From Paenibacillus sophorae (lineage in GTDB: Bacteria; Bacillota; Bacilli; Paenibacillales; Paenibacillaceae): a DNA stretch of 64,000 nt. The stretch covers positions 248,001-312,000 of the forward strand of contig NZ_CP076607.1 in the NCBI RefSeq assembly GCF_018966525.1, given 5' to 3'. Of this stretch, positions 37,394 through 45,843 are shown piece by piece (the first letter of the stretch is position 1; each line of letters begins with the position of its first letter). Position numbers and translations under genes: made by a program. Under the pieces are notes generated by a model. The model made no database searches. It saw nothing but the letters and a program-made list of their open reading frames with translations, and was not told where the DNA came from.

Positions 37394-37554
37394 CCCCCTC
37401 TTTTCAAAAATACGAAACGAGGGACATCCCGAGGGGGAAGGTTACTGACATGGAGGTATTGGCGGCGGGCGACAGCGGATATGCATATTTCTCGCCGCAT
37501 CGCTTCCATGCGTCCGGACTACCGACCGGAGCCGTGTTTTTACGTTTCCTTCCC
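37394..37554 (-). ncRNA. yjdF riboswitch (translational)
   Basis: The leader just before yjdF closes with GGGAAGG (37548-37554) pairing CCTTCCC (37435-37441) and contains further internal helices. CCCCCTC (37431-37437), which overlaps the 3' arm of that closing stem, is perfectly complementary to the ribosome site GAGGGGG (37394-37400). Ligand-stabilised closing stem and masked ribosome site are therefore mutually exclusive. Class assignment rests on gene context and fold, not on a covariance search. Confidence 0.72.
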
Positions 37555-37607
37555 ATCTTACCTTATATTTGGCGAATTTCAACAGTGGAAAGGCGGCAGG
37601 ACGGCTG

Positions 37608-38630
37608 TCAGCACGGAGACATACGCGGGGTCAACCCGCAGGCTTCCGCGATCAGCCGATACGACTTCAGCTTATCCGAAAAGCGGTGCATAACACTACC
37701 GATAATCACTTCCTCGCAGCCGAACCGCGCGCAGAGGTCATGCAGCTGATTTCCAATCTTTTCCGGAGAGCCGACCAGCATGGACCTGCGGTTCTCCTGG
37801 ACAATATGCTTTTCGTAAGGCGTATACGGATAAGACAGTGCGTACTCCACAGAGGGGGTAGGCGCAGAGACATGCGTCTTGTCCAGCAGAACCGCCGAGA
37901 GGTCCATACTTGAGGCGAGCCGGTCCGCCTCTTCCGTCGTCTCCGCGCAGACTGCGAACACAGCGGCCATTCCTTTGGGCTTCAGCGACAGGGGGGATGG
38001 GCAGAAACGGCTGTGATAGGCCGCCATCGCCTCTTCCCCGCCGCTGAAGTTAATAAAGCGGGCGAAGGCAAATCCAGCGCCAAGCCCGGCGGCCAATAAC
38101 GCGCTGTCCCTGCTTGAACCGAGCATCCAGATTTCCAGCGGTGAACTGCCGGTTGGCATAGCCTGAAGCCCCGCAAAGCGGTGATGCAGATCCGCCCCGT
38201 CATTCAGATAGGCCATCAAATCCTTGATCTGCTCGGAAAATTTGTCCGGGCCGGCCGTTCCATATTCCTGCAAGGCCCGGACGGCAAGAGCGCCTCCGCC
38301 GGCTGCCCGGCCAATCCCCAGATCAATTCTCCCGGGATATAGAGCCGCCAGCACGCGAAAATTCTCCGCAACCTTATATGCGCTGTAGTGAGGCAGCAGG
38401 ATACCGCCCGAGCCGATCCGGATAGAGGAGGTAACGGCTGCCAAATGCGCGATGAGCACCTCCGGACTTGATCCGGCAAGACCGGGTGCAAAATGATGCT
38501 CGGCCACCCAGAAGCGGGAATAGCCGAGCTTTTCAGCCTCCTGAGCCAGAATGGCGGTCTGCGCAAGCGCCTCGGCTGGCGTGCTTCCCTCCGATACCGG
38601 CGACTGGTCAAGCACACTGAGCTTAATCAT
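37608..38630 (-). CDS. LLM-class flavin-dependent oxidoreductase
   Basis: 340 aa. Luciferase-like monooxygenases use reduced FMN or F420-type flavin. The start MIKLSVLDQSPVSEG, the strand FWVAEHHFAPGLAGSSPEVL and IRIGSGGILLPHYSAYKVAE are typical of the YwcH/MsnO8-like subgroup. The C-terminal MLVGSPEKIGNQL is also common to them. The ATG at 38630 follows GGAAAGGG. It lies immediately upstream of the yjdF riboswitch on the same strand, and transcription may read into it, since no terminator is visible between. The substrate is unknown. Confidence 0.88.
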   Translation of the reverse strand: MIKLSVLDQSPVSEGSTPAEALAQTAILAQEAEKLGYSRFWVAEHHFAPGLAGSSPEVLIAHLAAVTSSIRIGSGGILLPHYSAYKVAENFRVLAALYPGRIDLGIGRAAGGGALAVRALQEYGTAGPDKFSEQIKDLMAYLNDGADLHHRFAGLQAMPTGSSPLEIWMLGSSRDSALLAAGLGAGFAFARFINFSGGEEAMAAYHSRFCPSPLSLKPKGMAAVFAVCAETTEEADRLASSMDLSAVLLDKTHVSAPTPSVEYALSYPYTPYEKHIVQENRRSMLVGSPEKIGNQLHDLCARFGCEEVIIGSVMHRFSDKLKSYRLIAEACGLTPRMSPC

Positions 38631-38742
38631 AGGCAGACACCCTTTCCGTGAAACAGACGACTGACTCCCATGCAAAAGGCTGCAGCCGTCTTTTCTTCAA
38701 ATTCGCTCGTTTATGTATCTATAGCTTCCGGTCCATGACCTC

Positions 38743-38775
38743 AAAAAAACCCTCCTCGGCTAGCCGGAGAGGGTT
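38743..38775 (-). terminator. intrinsic terminator after the DUF3243 gene
   Basis: On the minus strand ACCCTCTCCGGC pairs with GCCGAGGAGGGT, followed by TTTTTTG. It lies 23 nt past the stop. Confidence 0.88.
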
Positions 38776-38797
38776 AAACGCTTGATTCTCCTTTTTC

Positions 38798-39145
38798 TTA
38801 GACCCGTTCGGACAACGCCAGCTTAACAAGCATGGAGGCAAGCTTGCTGCGCTCCTCTTTGCTTCCGACCCTCCACAGCTCCAGAAGCAGCTTCTCCTCA
38901 CTGTTGCGCGGTTCCTCATAGGCCGCCAGGTAGTCCGCCACCTTCTCCGCCGCCTGAGATAACTGCGCCTCGCCGAAGCCGATTTTTCTGGCCAATTGAA
39001 TCCGCTTGCTTAAGTAAGTACGGAATGCGTCGAAATTGCTCAAGATTTCTTCCCTTTGTCCGGGTTCGATCCGATTGAGTGTTTCCTTCACCAGTCCGAT
39101 TGCCACGCCACCGTCTTTGCTCACAACATGGTTATGCTCGGACAT
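38798..39145 (-). CDS. DUF3243 family protein
   Basis: 115 aa, hydrophilic and helical. The family is seen in spore-forming Firmicutes and no function is established. The recognisable stretch is ILSNFDAFRTYLSKRIQLAR followed by IGFGEAQLSQAAEKVADYLA and GSKEERSKLASMLVKLA. The ATG at 39145 is preceded by AAGGAGG. It lies 78 nt downstream of the VanY-type gene on the same strand and has its own terminator. Confidence 0.82.
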   Translation of the reverse strand: MSEHNHVVSKDGGVAIGLVKETLNRIEPGQREEILSNFDAFRTYLSKRIQLARKIGFGEAQLSQAAEKVADYLAAYEEPRNSEEKLLLELWRVGSKEERSKLASMLVKLALSERV

Positions 39146-39223
39146 GTCGTTCGCCTCCTTTAGCGTTAATAGCGGTTTTACACTAATTAACCGGACCGGG
39201 TAAAGGTGAATCAAGGTCAAACC

Positions 39224-40093
39224 TTATTTCGATACCGGCACAGCGCTATAATATTCCTCCAGCGTAATGCCTTGTTCCGCGATAGAACGGGCGGCTTCCT
39301 TACCTACATACCGTACATGCCAAGGCTCGTACATATAACCCGTAAAGGCTTCCTTGCCTTCCGGATAACGGATGATAAAGCCATATTCCGGTGCATGCTG
39401 CGCCAGCCAGTCCGCTTCCTTCGTTCCGGCAAAACAGCTCTCCGCCGCGCATTTGCCGTCAGTGCCGGAAAGGTCGATCGCCAGGCCCGTCTGATGCTCG
39501 CTGTGTCCGGGAACGGCGCTGTAAGTTTGCGCTTTCTCCTCTCCGTCCCGCTCCGCATAGGCGTTGAACAGGCCCTGCTGCGTCTTCTCGGAGCGATAGG
39601 CGGAAACCCCCGCCAAATACACGCCGTCCTGCTTCGCACCCGCGAACATCTCCTCAAGCGCATGAGCTGCTTCCTTGCGCATCATCCGCTTTTCGATCTT
39701 TTCCTTAAATATAAAAGGAACGTCGGGATACACCAGATCGGCCGGCTTGTAGTTATCGGGCAGCCCGTACTGCTTGTTCACCATGACGCCGATGCTGTCC
39801 GGCTCCGTCGCCGCAAGCTGGGCCTCTCCCCAGCTCTGCCCCTCCGCCGGGGGGGCCGACGGGGCCGGCGACTCGCCAGCCGGCTGCGTCCCTCCGCCGC
39901 TTTGCCCCTCCGGGGGAGCGGACGGAGCGGGCGATTCACCCGGGGGCTGAGCCGCCGCACCATTAAGTGCCGGCTGATCCACAGCTGCTGCCCCGCTGCC
40001 CGTGGATCGGGCCGGCGACGTATATTTGCCTATTCCCCAGCCGACGGCGATGACGGCCAGGAACAGGAGTGGAATCCACAATTGTTTGCGCAT
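39224..40093 (-). CDS. M15 family D-Ala-D-Ala carboxypeptidase (VanY/DacA-like)
   Basis: 289 aa. It trims D-alanine from peptidoglycan stem peptides. The N-terminus is a membrane anchor, RKQLWIPLLFLAVIAVGWGIG, followed by a Pro/Ala/Gly/Ser linker holding two copies of ESPAPSAPP, so the enzyme is extracytoplasmic. The M15 metal and catalytic residues lie in GHSEHQTGLAIDLSG (His/Asp), a Glu-Trp segment and EPWHVRYVG (third His); AYRSEKTQQGLFN precedes them. The ATG follows AAGGAGG. It is a stand-alone gene, with no vanHAX nearby, so housekeeping trimming is more likely than glycopeptide resistance. Confidence 0.9.
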   Translation of the reverse strand: MRKQLWIPLLFLAVIAVGWGIGKYTSPARSTGSGAAAVDQPALNGAAAQPPGESPAPSAPPEGQSGGGTQPAGESPAPSAPPAEGQSWGEAQLAATEPDSIGVMVNKQYGLPDNYKPADLVYPDVPFIFKEKIEKRMMRKEAAHALEEMFAGAKQDGVYLAGVSAYRSEKTQQGLFNAYAERDGEEKAQTYSAVPGHSEHQTGLAIDLSGTDGKCAAESCFAGTKEADWLAQHAPEYGFIIRYPEGKEAFTGYMYEPWHVRYVGKEAARSIAEQGITLEEYYSAVPVSK

Positions 40094-40245
40094 GGTGCTT
40101 TCCTCCTTATGACCGGTATTGCTGAAGTATATCCTTATAGACAGGCCTGGGGCGGCAAATGTTGCAGCCGCCCCCAGTGCAATTCCTGCCAATCGTCGTT
40201 ATTTGGGCCGCTCGTTAACGGGCCGGCACAGCCAAGCGGCCGCCC

Positions 40246-41784
40246 TTATCTGCCGCGGCTGCCGCCTTTGCGGCCTGCCTCACCGCTTCGCGCATTCCGT
40301 CCGCTGCCCCCCCGGCCGCCATGACCGGAGGCGGCTGTGCCGGCTCCGCCGTTCCTGCCGCCGCTGCGGGCCTGTCCGCCGCCATGCGATGGTCTGCCCT
40401 GCGACGGCCCGCCGCCAGAGGACGGCTTGCCCTGCGACGGCCCGCGTCCGCCATGCGCGGCGCGTTTGTCCGGCGCCGCGCCATCCTGGCGGCTCCGCCG
40501 TCCCCGCTCGGCGTCCCGGCTCCGGCCGCCCGCGTCCTTGCCGCGGCCGCTCGTCCGCGCGCCGCCAGCGAACGGCCCGCGCCCGGTCCGCGAGGCCTCG
40601 CGAGCTCCGCCCGCGCGGGCGCCGCCGCCCGTGCCCGTGACGAATTTGGCCTCGCCGAATTCGCCCTTCTCATAGCGGCGGCGTTCCAGCCGCTGCGAAA
40701 TGCCGCGCTCGATCATCTCAAGCCCGGCGCGGTCGCGCGGAGAGGCGAAGGTGATCGCGAGCCCCTTGCCTCCCGCCCTTCCGGTCCGGCCGATACGGTG
40801 GATGTAGCTGTCCACGTCCAGCGGCATATCGTAGTTGAAGACATGGGTTACGCCTTCAACGTCCAGACCGCGGGCAGCGACGTCCGTAGCGACGAGAAGC
40901 TGAAGCTTCGCCTCCCGGAACGTCTTCATGACCGCCTCCCGCTTGTTCTGCGACAGGTCGCCGTGCAGCTCGTCGCAGTCATATCCCGCTTCCCGCAGAG
41001 CGTCGCTCAGCTTCGACACCCGGCGCTTCGTCCGGCAGAAGATAATGGCCAAATACGGCCGGTCCCATTCGATCAGCGCCTTAAGCGCCTCTTCCTTGGC
41101 ACGGTCGGTACATTCGACGACCTGCTGGCGGATATTGTCCAGCGGAATCGGCGAACCGCTCTTGATCACAATGTCGATCGGCTGTTTCATATAGCTGGCC
41201 GCAAGCTGCTTGATCGGGTCCGGCATGGTCGCCGAGAACAGCATCGTCTGCCTCCGCGAAGGGATCGCCGTAATAATGCTCTCCACCTCGTCCAGAAAGC
41301 CCATATGCAGCATCTGATCCGCTTCGTCGAGCACCAGCATATTTACTCCGCCCAAAGCCAGTGTCTCGCGGCGCATATGGTCCAGCAGCCTGCCCGGCGT
41401 GCCGATAATGAGATGCCTGCCGCCTTCCAGCTTGCGCAGCTGCTTCTCCACGTCCTGTCCGCCATACACCGCAAGGATCTTGATATCGCTCTGATGCGTA
41501 AGCTTCCGCGCTTCCTCCGTAATCTGGAGCGCCAGCTCCCGTGTCGGCGCCATAATCAGAGCCTGCGGAAAGGGACGGTCCGGCCTGATTTTATCCAATA
41601 TCGGCAGCAGAAAAGCCAGCGTCTTGCCCGTGCCCGTCTTTGCTCTTGCTATGACATCCAGACCCTGCACGAGCGGCGGAATCGCTTCTGCCTGTACAGG
41701 GGTAGGCTGTGCAATGCCATTCCCCTTAAGAAGCGCAGTCAGCGCCTCTGAAACTCCCAATTCTTTAAAACCCGGCAATTTCAT
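40246..41784 (-). CDS. DEAD-box RNA helicase
   Basis: 512 aa. Motifs are in canonical order: Q-motif GIAQPTPVQAEAI, I AKTGTGKT, Ia PTRELALQ, II DEAD, III SAT, V ARGLDVEGV and VI HRIGRTGRAGG. After about residue 375 comes a long basic Gly/Arg/Ser tail with RGG-like units and an 11-residue repeat (SQGKPSSGGGP / SQGRPSHGGGQ), which would bind RNA non-specifically. The family acts in ribosome assembly, mRNA decay and cold adaptation. The ATG at 41784 or an adjoining GTG at 41787 is the start. The RNA helicase subfamily (CshA-like versus RhlE-like) is not resolved. Confidence 0.93.
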   Translation of the reverse strand: MKLPGFKELGVSEALTALLKGNGIAQPTPVQAEAIPPLVQGLDVIARAKTGTGKTLAFLLPILDKIRPDRPFPQALIMAPTRELALQITEEARKLTHQSDIKILAVYGGQDVEKQLRKLEGGRHLIIGTPGRLLDHMRRETLALGGVNMLVLDEADQMLHMGFLDEVESIITAIPSRRQTMLFSATMPDPIKQLAASYMKQPIDIVIKSGSPIPLDNIRQQVVECTDRAKEEALKALIEWDRPYLAIIFCRTKRRVSKLSDALREAGYDCDELHGDLSQNKREAVMKTFREAKLQLLVATDVAARGLDVEGVTHVFNYDMPLDVDSYIHRIGRTGRAGGKGLAITFASPRDRAGLEMIERGISQRLERRRYEKGEFGEAKFVTGTGGGARAGGAREASRTGRGPFAGGARTSGRGKDAGGRSRDAERGRRSRQDGAAPDKRAAHGGRGPSQGKPSSGGGPSQGRPSHGGGQARSGGRNGGAGTAASGHGGRGGSGRNARSGEAGRKGGSRGR

Positions 41785-41906
41785 CACCTCGTCATTTCCA
41801 AGTATTCAGCGCATGATTCGCGCCGTGTTTAGACTAAAGCGCCTTTTACTACAAGCGCATGAATTCACTCCTGAAGCACCTTCCGGCGCCCCGAGGAACC
41901 CTGTAC

Positions 41907-41941
41907 ATTAAAAGCGGAAGAACTCCGGCAGGAGTTCTTCC
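41907..41941 (-). terminator. intrinsic terminator after the AarF-type kinase
   Basis: On the minus strand GGAAGAACTCC-TGCC-GGAGTTCTTCC is a perfect 11-bp stem, followed by GCTTTTAATG. It is 55 nt past the stop. Confidence 0.78.
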
Positions 41942-41995
41942 GTCCTTGGTTCTTTCTATTGTAACCGCAATCCCCGCCGCCTTAATCCTCCTTCT

Positions 41996-43666
41996 CTAAA
42001 ACCGCCCCGATTTGAAAATCGAGTACAGCAGCCAGATAAACATAAACAGCGCAACAACCGAGCCGATTTCGACGGTGGGAAAATTCCACAGCACGGAAGG
42101 CTCTCGGCGCAGCGACGAACCGATAATCAGACCGACCATAATAATGCTGAAGGCCAGCAGCACAATGCTGAAGGAGAGCCGGTTGCCGATGCGGTCCAGC
42201 TTGCGCAGCAGGCTTTGCAGCTCGGGCACGCCGACCTCGACCTTCAGCTTGCCCCTGCTGATCAGCGCCGACAGCTGCCGGGCTTGTCCAGGCAGCTCTA
42301 CGAGGCTTTCGGCAAGCTCCGCAACCCCGCCCCACAGCTTGCGCTGCAGCCGGCTGCTGCTGAAGCGCTGCTTCACGAGCTGCCTGCCAAAAGGCTCCGC
42401 CATTTGAATAATGCTGAAGGAAGGGTCCAGGTTGCCTACGACCCCTTCCAGAGTCAGCATCGTCTTCCCCAGCATCGCCAGATCGGGCGGAATCGCCAGA
42501 CGGTGGCGCCGGGCAACCGCGAACAAATCATTCAACGCCTTCCCAATGCTGACCTGGCTGAACGGAACGTCATAGTATTCCTCTCTCAGCCGGTCCATGT
42601 CCTCATAGAGCGCGGACTGATCCGCATCCTCCGGAATGACGCCAAGGCGTAAAATTGCCCGTACCATGGCTTCCGTATTTTTGCGCATCAGGGCGATGAT
42701 GAGGCTGGACAGATGGTCTCTTGTTTCCTCGCTCAGCCTGCCCACCATGCCGAAATCAATCAGCGCAAGCTTTCCGCTGTCCGTCATCATCACGTTGCCG
42801 GGATGGGGATCGGCATGAAAGAAGCCGTCGATAAAAATCTGCCTCAGCATAATATCCACCAGACGCTCCGCGGTATCCTTGAGGTTCACGCCCCTGCTCA
42901 GCAGCGCTTCCCGCCGATTCAGCGTAATCCCCTCGACAAACTCCATCGTCAGTACGCGAGAGGATGAATAGTCCCAGTAAATCGCCGGAATATAGACCGA
43001 TTTGTTATCCTCAAGCTGCTGCGCGATTCTCTCCGCGCTCCTGCCCTCCTGGCTGTAGTCCAGCTCGTTCATCAGCGATCTGGAGAACTCCTCCGCCATC
43101 CGGGAGAGGCTGTACTGCCTCGCCCAACCCAGCCGCCTTTCGGCAAGCGCCGTCAGATCGCGGAGAATTTCCAGATCACGGCTCATCATGCGCATAACGC
43201 CGGGCCGTTGAATTTTGATTGCCACCGGCTCCCCGCTAAGCAGAACGCCGCGGTGAACCTGCCCGATGGAAGCGGCGGCGAGCGGCGTCTCTTCAAAAGA
43301 ATCGAATATCTCGCTGAGCGGCTGGTCCAGCTCCTGTTCCAGAATATTGCGGGCCGTTTCCACCGGGAAAGGCGGCACATGATCCTGAAGCTTTACCAGT
43401 TCATTAATAATCGATTCCGGAAGCAGGTCCGAGCGTGTACTGGCAACCTGGCCGAGCTTGACAAAGGTCGGACCCAAATCCTCCAGCACCAGCCTGATCC
43501 GCTCTCCCAGCGTCCGGCTGGGATGCTGAACTTCCTGCGTTACCAGCCGGCGCGGAAGCGACAGTACGCGGTACAGCCCCAGCTCTTCCACCATAAAGCC
43601 GAAGCCATGGCGCATCAGCGCCATGGCGATGGAACGGTAACGTCCGGCATGTCTGATCCGGACCAT
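41996..43666 (-). CDS. AarF/UbiB/ABC1-family atypical kinase
   Basis: 556 aa. These membrane-associated atypical kinases are linked to quinone or prenyl-lipid homeostasis. Features: the KxGQ motif in LGPTFVKLGQVASTRSDLLP, the Ala-rich loop AAASIGQVHRG, the Lys in VAIKIQRPGV, the metal-binding HADPHPGNV and DFGMVG, and two C-terminal membrane helices (about 500-550) that anchor it. The start is 1 nt after the phasin-like gene's stop (TAAAATGG), so translation is probably coupled. In an organism with menaquinone the exact role is open. Confidence 0.92.
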   Translation of the reverse strand: MVRIRHAGRYRSIAMALMRHGFGFMVEELGLYRVLSLPRRLVTQEVQHPSRTLGERIRLVLEDLGPTFVKLGQVASTRSDLLPESIINELVKLQDHVPPFPVETARNILEQELDQPLSEIFDSFEETPLAAASIGQVHRGVLLSGEPVAIKIQRPGVMRMMSRDLEILRDLTALAERRLGWARQYSLSRMAEEFSRSLMNELDYSQEGRSAERIAQQLEDNKSVYIPAIYWDYSSSRVLTMEFVEGITLNRREALLSRGVNLKDTAERLVDIMLRQIFIDGFFHADPHPGNVMMTDSGKLALIDFGMVGRLSEETRDHLSSLIIALMRKNTEAMVRAILRLGVIPEDADQSALYEDMDRLREEYYDVPFSQVSIGKALNDLFAVARRHRLAIPPDLAMLGKTMLTLEGVVGNLDPSFSIIQMAEPFGRQLVKQRFSSSRLQRKLWGGVAELAESLVELPGQARQLSALISRGKLKVEVGVPELQSLLRKLDRIGNRLSFSIVLLAFSIIMVGLIIGSSLRREPSVLWNFPTVEIGSVVALFMFIWLLYSIFKSGRF

Positions 43667-43667
43667 T

Positions 43668-44030
43668 TTAATCTGTATGCGTATCCGGTGCTATTCCTTC
43701 CACCGGCTGCGTTCCTTCTCGGGATATGCCCTCAAGTTCAGCCAAACGCTGCTCCAGAACGGCTATCCGTCCCTCCAAAGCGGAGATGTCGCTTTTTGCC
43801 GGAACGTTCAAGTCTTTAAGCACACGCTGCACCTGCTCCTGAATCGCCGATTTAAACACGCTCCGTTCTTCTTCGCCCCGCTCGATCAGCCGATCGACGA
43901 GCGCCTTTGATTCCGAGGGAGCCACTTCCCCCCGCTTGACCAGCTCATCAACGACTTTTTCCACCTTTTCCTTGCTGACAACGGTGAGTCCCACTCCTAA
44001 AGAGATCGCTTTTTTTATCAAATCGCTCAT
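43668..44030 (-). CDS. phasin-like coiled-coil protein
   Basis: 120 aa. An N-terminal helical segment with a short amphipathic start (SDLIKKAISLGVGLTVVSKEKVEKVVDEL) and a C-terminal coiled coil (DISALEGRIAVLEQRLAELE) match the phasin / PHA granule-regulator family as annotated in Bacillales. The ATG at 44030 follows AAGGAGG. It is the first gene of a two-gene unit with the AarF kinase. No polyhydroxyalkanoate genes are seen, so a granule role is doubtful; a scaffold for the kinase is an alternative, by inference. Confidence 0.7.
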   Translation of the reverse strand: MSDLIKKAISLGVGLTVVSKEKVEKVVDELVKRGEVAPSESKALVDRLIERGEEERSVFKSAIQEQVQRVLKDLNVPAKSDISALEGRIAVLEQRLAELEGISREGTQPVEGIAPDTHTD

Positions 44031-44123
44031 AGTCTCTTCCTCCTTGGATTCCGTTTTGCTGAAGGCTTGGGGCAACAATTAAATTATACCCTACAGGACG
44101 GGGGCGCACAAAAGGAAGATCTT

Positions 44124-44762
44124 CTACTTCCGGAGCGGGATCCGGGCCGCCCATGTGGCGGCTTGCAGCAGCAGGGTCTGCACCGCCGGATGGCGGAACG
44201 TTGGCTCATGATGTCCCGGCATCAGGTAGACGACCCGTCCAAGGCCATAGCTATGGCACCAGCCTGCCGGCCACCACTGTCCGCCCGCCTCGAATTCGAG
44301 CAGCACCGTCTTCTCCGTAAACGGGTCGAATTCGTAGCGATACGGCTCTTCTTCCAACGCAAAGCTCTCGACCCCTTCCGTTATGTCGTGCTCGCGCGTG
44401 CGGAATTCGAGCGGTCCGTATGGCGGATGTCCGGCAAATCTGGCGCCGATCAATTGGGCCAGTTCATTCCGGTTCGCAAGGGACACACCTGTATGCAGAA
44501 CAATGAGTCCGCCGCCGCCGGCGACATAGCTGAGCAGTCCGGCCGTCTGCTGCGGAGAAACCGATTCATTCCACAGCTCATTATATCCGATGCATAGATC
44601 GTAGCCGCTCAAATTTTCGCTCAGCAGCATTTTTTTATTTTCCGTACACTGGACGGTCATCAGATCATTTAATATATGGCTAATTTGCTTATCCACACCC
44701 TGAAGCGGATGAAACCTTGGATGTGTGTATTCGCCGAGTAGCAGACATTTTCTTTTATCCAT
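44124..44762 (-). CDS. ThuA-like domain protein
   Basis: 212 aa. ThuA-like proteins have a class I glutamine-amidotransferase fold without known catalytic activity in this group and are often linked to sugar degradation. Seen are LCIGYNELWNESVSPQQ, LLSYVAGGGGLIVLHTG, the region HDITEGVESFALEEEPYRYEF and GLGRVVYLMPGHHEPTFRHP. The ATG is preceded by GAGGAGG. No sugar utilisation genes adjoin it. Function unknown. Confidence 0.82.
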   Translation of the reverse strand: MDKRKCLLLGEYTHPRFHPLQGVDKQISHILNDLMTVQCTENKKMLLSENLSGYDLCIGYNELWNESVSPQQTAGLLSYVAGGGGLIVLHTGVSLANRNELAQLIGARFAGHPPYGPLEFRTREHDITEGVESFALEEEPYRYEFDPFTEKTVLLEFEAGGQWWPAGWCHSYGLGRVVYLMPGHHEPTFRHPAVQTLLLQAATWAARIPLRK

Positions 44763-44886
44763 AAGGGCCTCCTCGTTTGGTATCCGTAGTCGATCAATTC
44801 ATACTGCCTATATTTTAAGGAAAATGATGCCGGATGTCCATTCAAGGAAAAGGGGAACCGCTTCCACCGGGCCAGGCAGCACGATA

Positions 44887-44929
44887 TAAAAAGAGCATTC
44901 CCGCCGGGTTACGACGCGGAAATGCTCTG
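44887..44929 (-). terminator. intrinsic terminator after hemD
   Basis: On the minus strand AGAGCATTTCCGC pairs with GCGGGAATGCTCT, followed by TTTTAT. It starts 28 nt past the hemD-like stop. Confidence 0.85.
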
Positions 44930-44956
44930 TTCTCTTTGGCATAGAGGGCCGGTCCG

Positions 44957-45769
44957 CTAGCTGCGGGCGGCCAAATAGCGGCCAAGCTCCACGATCATGC
45001 TGCCCATCCGTTCCTGCTCCGGCATGATGATCCGCTTAACCCCCGCCTCCTTCAGCGCATCGGCCGTAATCCGTCCCACCGCAACCGCAAGTACTCCGGT
45101 CTCAAAAGCGTGAATCATCGCCTGCAGCTTGCCGCACCCGAGAGCATATTCGGCCAGAAAGCGTATCTGCGGCGCGCTGGTGAACGCAACGGCATCGACC
45201 TTTGCCTCCGTTATCTCAGTCAATAACCGTTCAAGATCCTCCTGATTCGGAGGCATATGCCGATAAGGCAGTACCTGCCGAACCGCCGCACCGGCTTCTT
45301 CAAGCCAGGCGTTCAGCCGTGGCGCGGGATCGCCATGCAGTTGAAGAATAACCTCCTTGCCCCGGAGATCGAACGGAGCAAGACCACGGATCAGACCGGT
45401 AGTGCTTCCATCATCGTCGCGGACGTCCGGAACAAGCCCTCTTTTCTTCAGCGCGTTTACCGTCTTGTAGCCCCGGGCCGCGATCATCGAGCCTGCCAGA
45501 ACTTCCTGCAGGCGCCCCTCGATTCCCATACCGCCCGCCATTTGGAACAGCGCATCCAGCCCCATGCCCGTTGTCAGAATCGTCCAATCCGGAGGGTTGC
45601 GAGTCCAAGACTCCAGCCCTTGACGAAGCTCTTCGTCGTCCAGAAACACGGTACCCTGAGCGGGCCGCAGCAGCGCGGTACCGCCCATGTTGCTTACCAG
45701 CTTCGTCAGTTCCTCCGATTTGCGCGGACCGGCAAGGGCGACGGTGATGCCTGTTAGTTGATCTGCCAT
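44957..45769 (-). CDS. hemD: uroporphyrinogen-III synthase
   Basis: 270 aa, one HemD domain. The enzyme cyclises hydroxymethylbilane with D-ring inversion, the branch point to heme, siroheme and cobalamin. Seen are ITVALAGPRKSEELTKLV at the start, the central VILQLHGDPAPRLNAWLEEAG hinge region, and DAVAFTSAPQIRFLAEYA and VAVGRITADALKEAGV near the end. It is apart from other hem genes (none in the window), so it may be a second copy serving a special pathway. It lies 74 nt downstream of the chemoreceptor gene without a visible terminator between them. The ATG follows GGGAGG. Confidence 0.85.
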   Translation of the reverse strand: MADQLTGITVALAGPRKSEELTKLVSNMGGTALLRPAQGTVFLDDEELRQGLESWTRNPPDWTILTTGMGLDALFQMAGGMGIEGRLQEVLAGSMIAARGYKTVNALKKRGLVPDVRDDDGSTTGLIRGLAPFDLRGKEVILQLHGDPAPRLNAWLEEAGAAVRQVLPYRHMPPNQEDLERLLTEITEAKVDAVAFTSAPQIRFLAEYALGCGKLQAMIHAFETGVLAVAVGRITADALKEAGVKRIIMPEQERMGSMIVELGRYLAARS

Positions 45770-45843
45770 GATGCTGCCTCCCTTTTTTCTCTCCTTGCTT
45801 CCTGCCTAACAGTATACTTGCAAGAAGACTCAAAAAGGAAGCT

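Noticed and set aside
40321..41751. 476-codon plus-strand frame opposite the DEAD-box helicase
   Set aside because: Ala/Arg-rich shadow of the helicase and its RGG tail.
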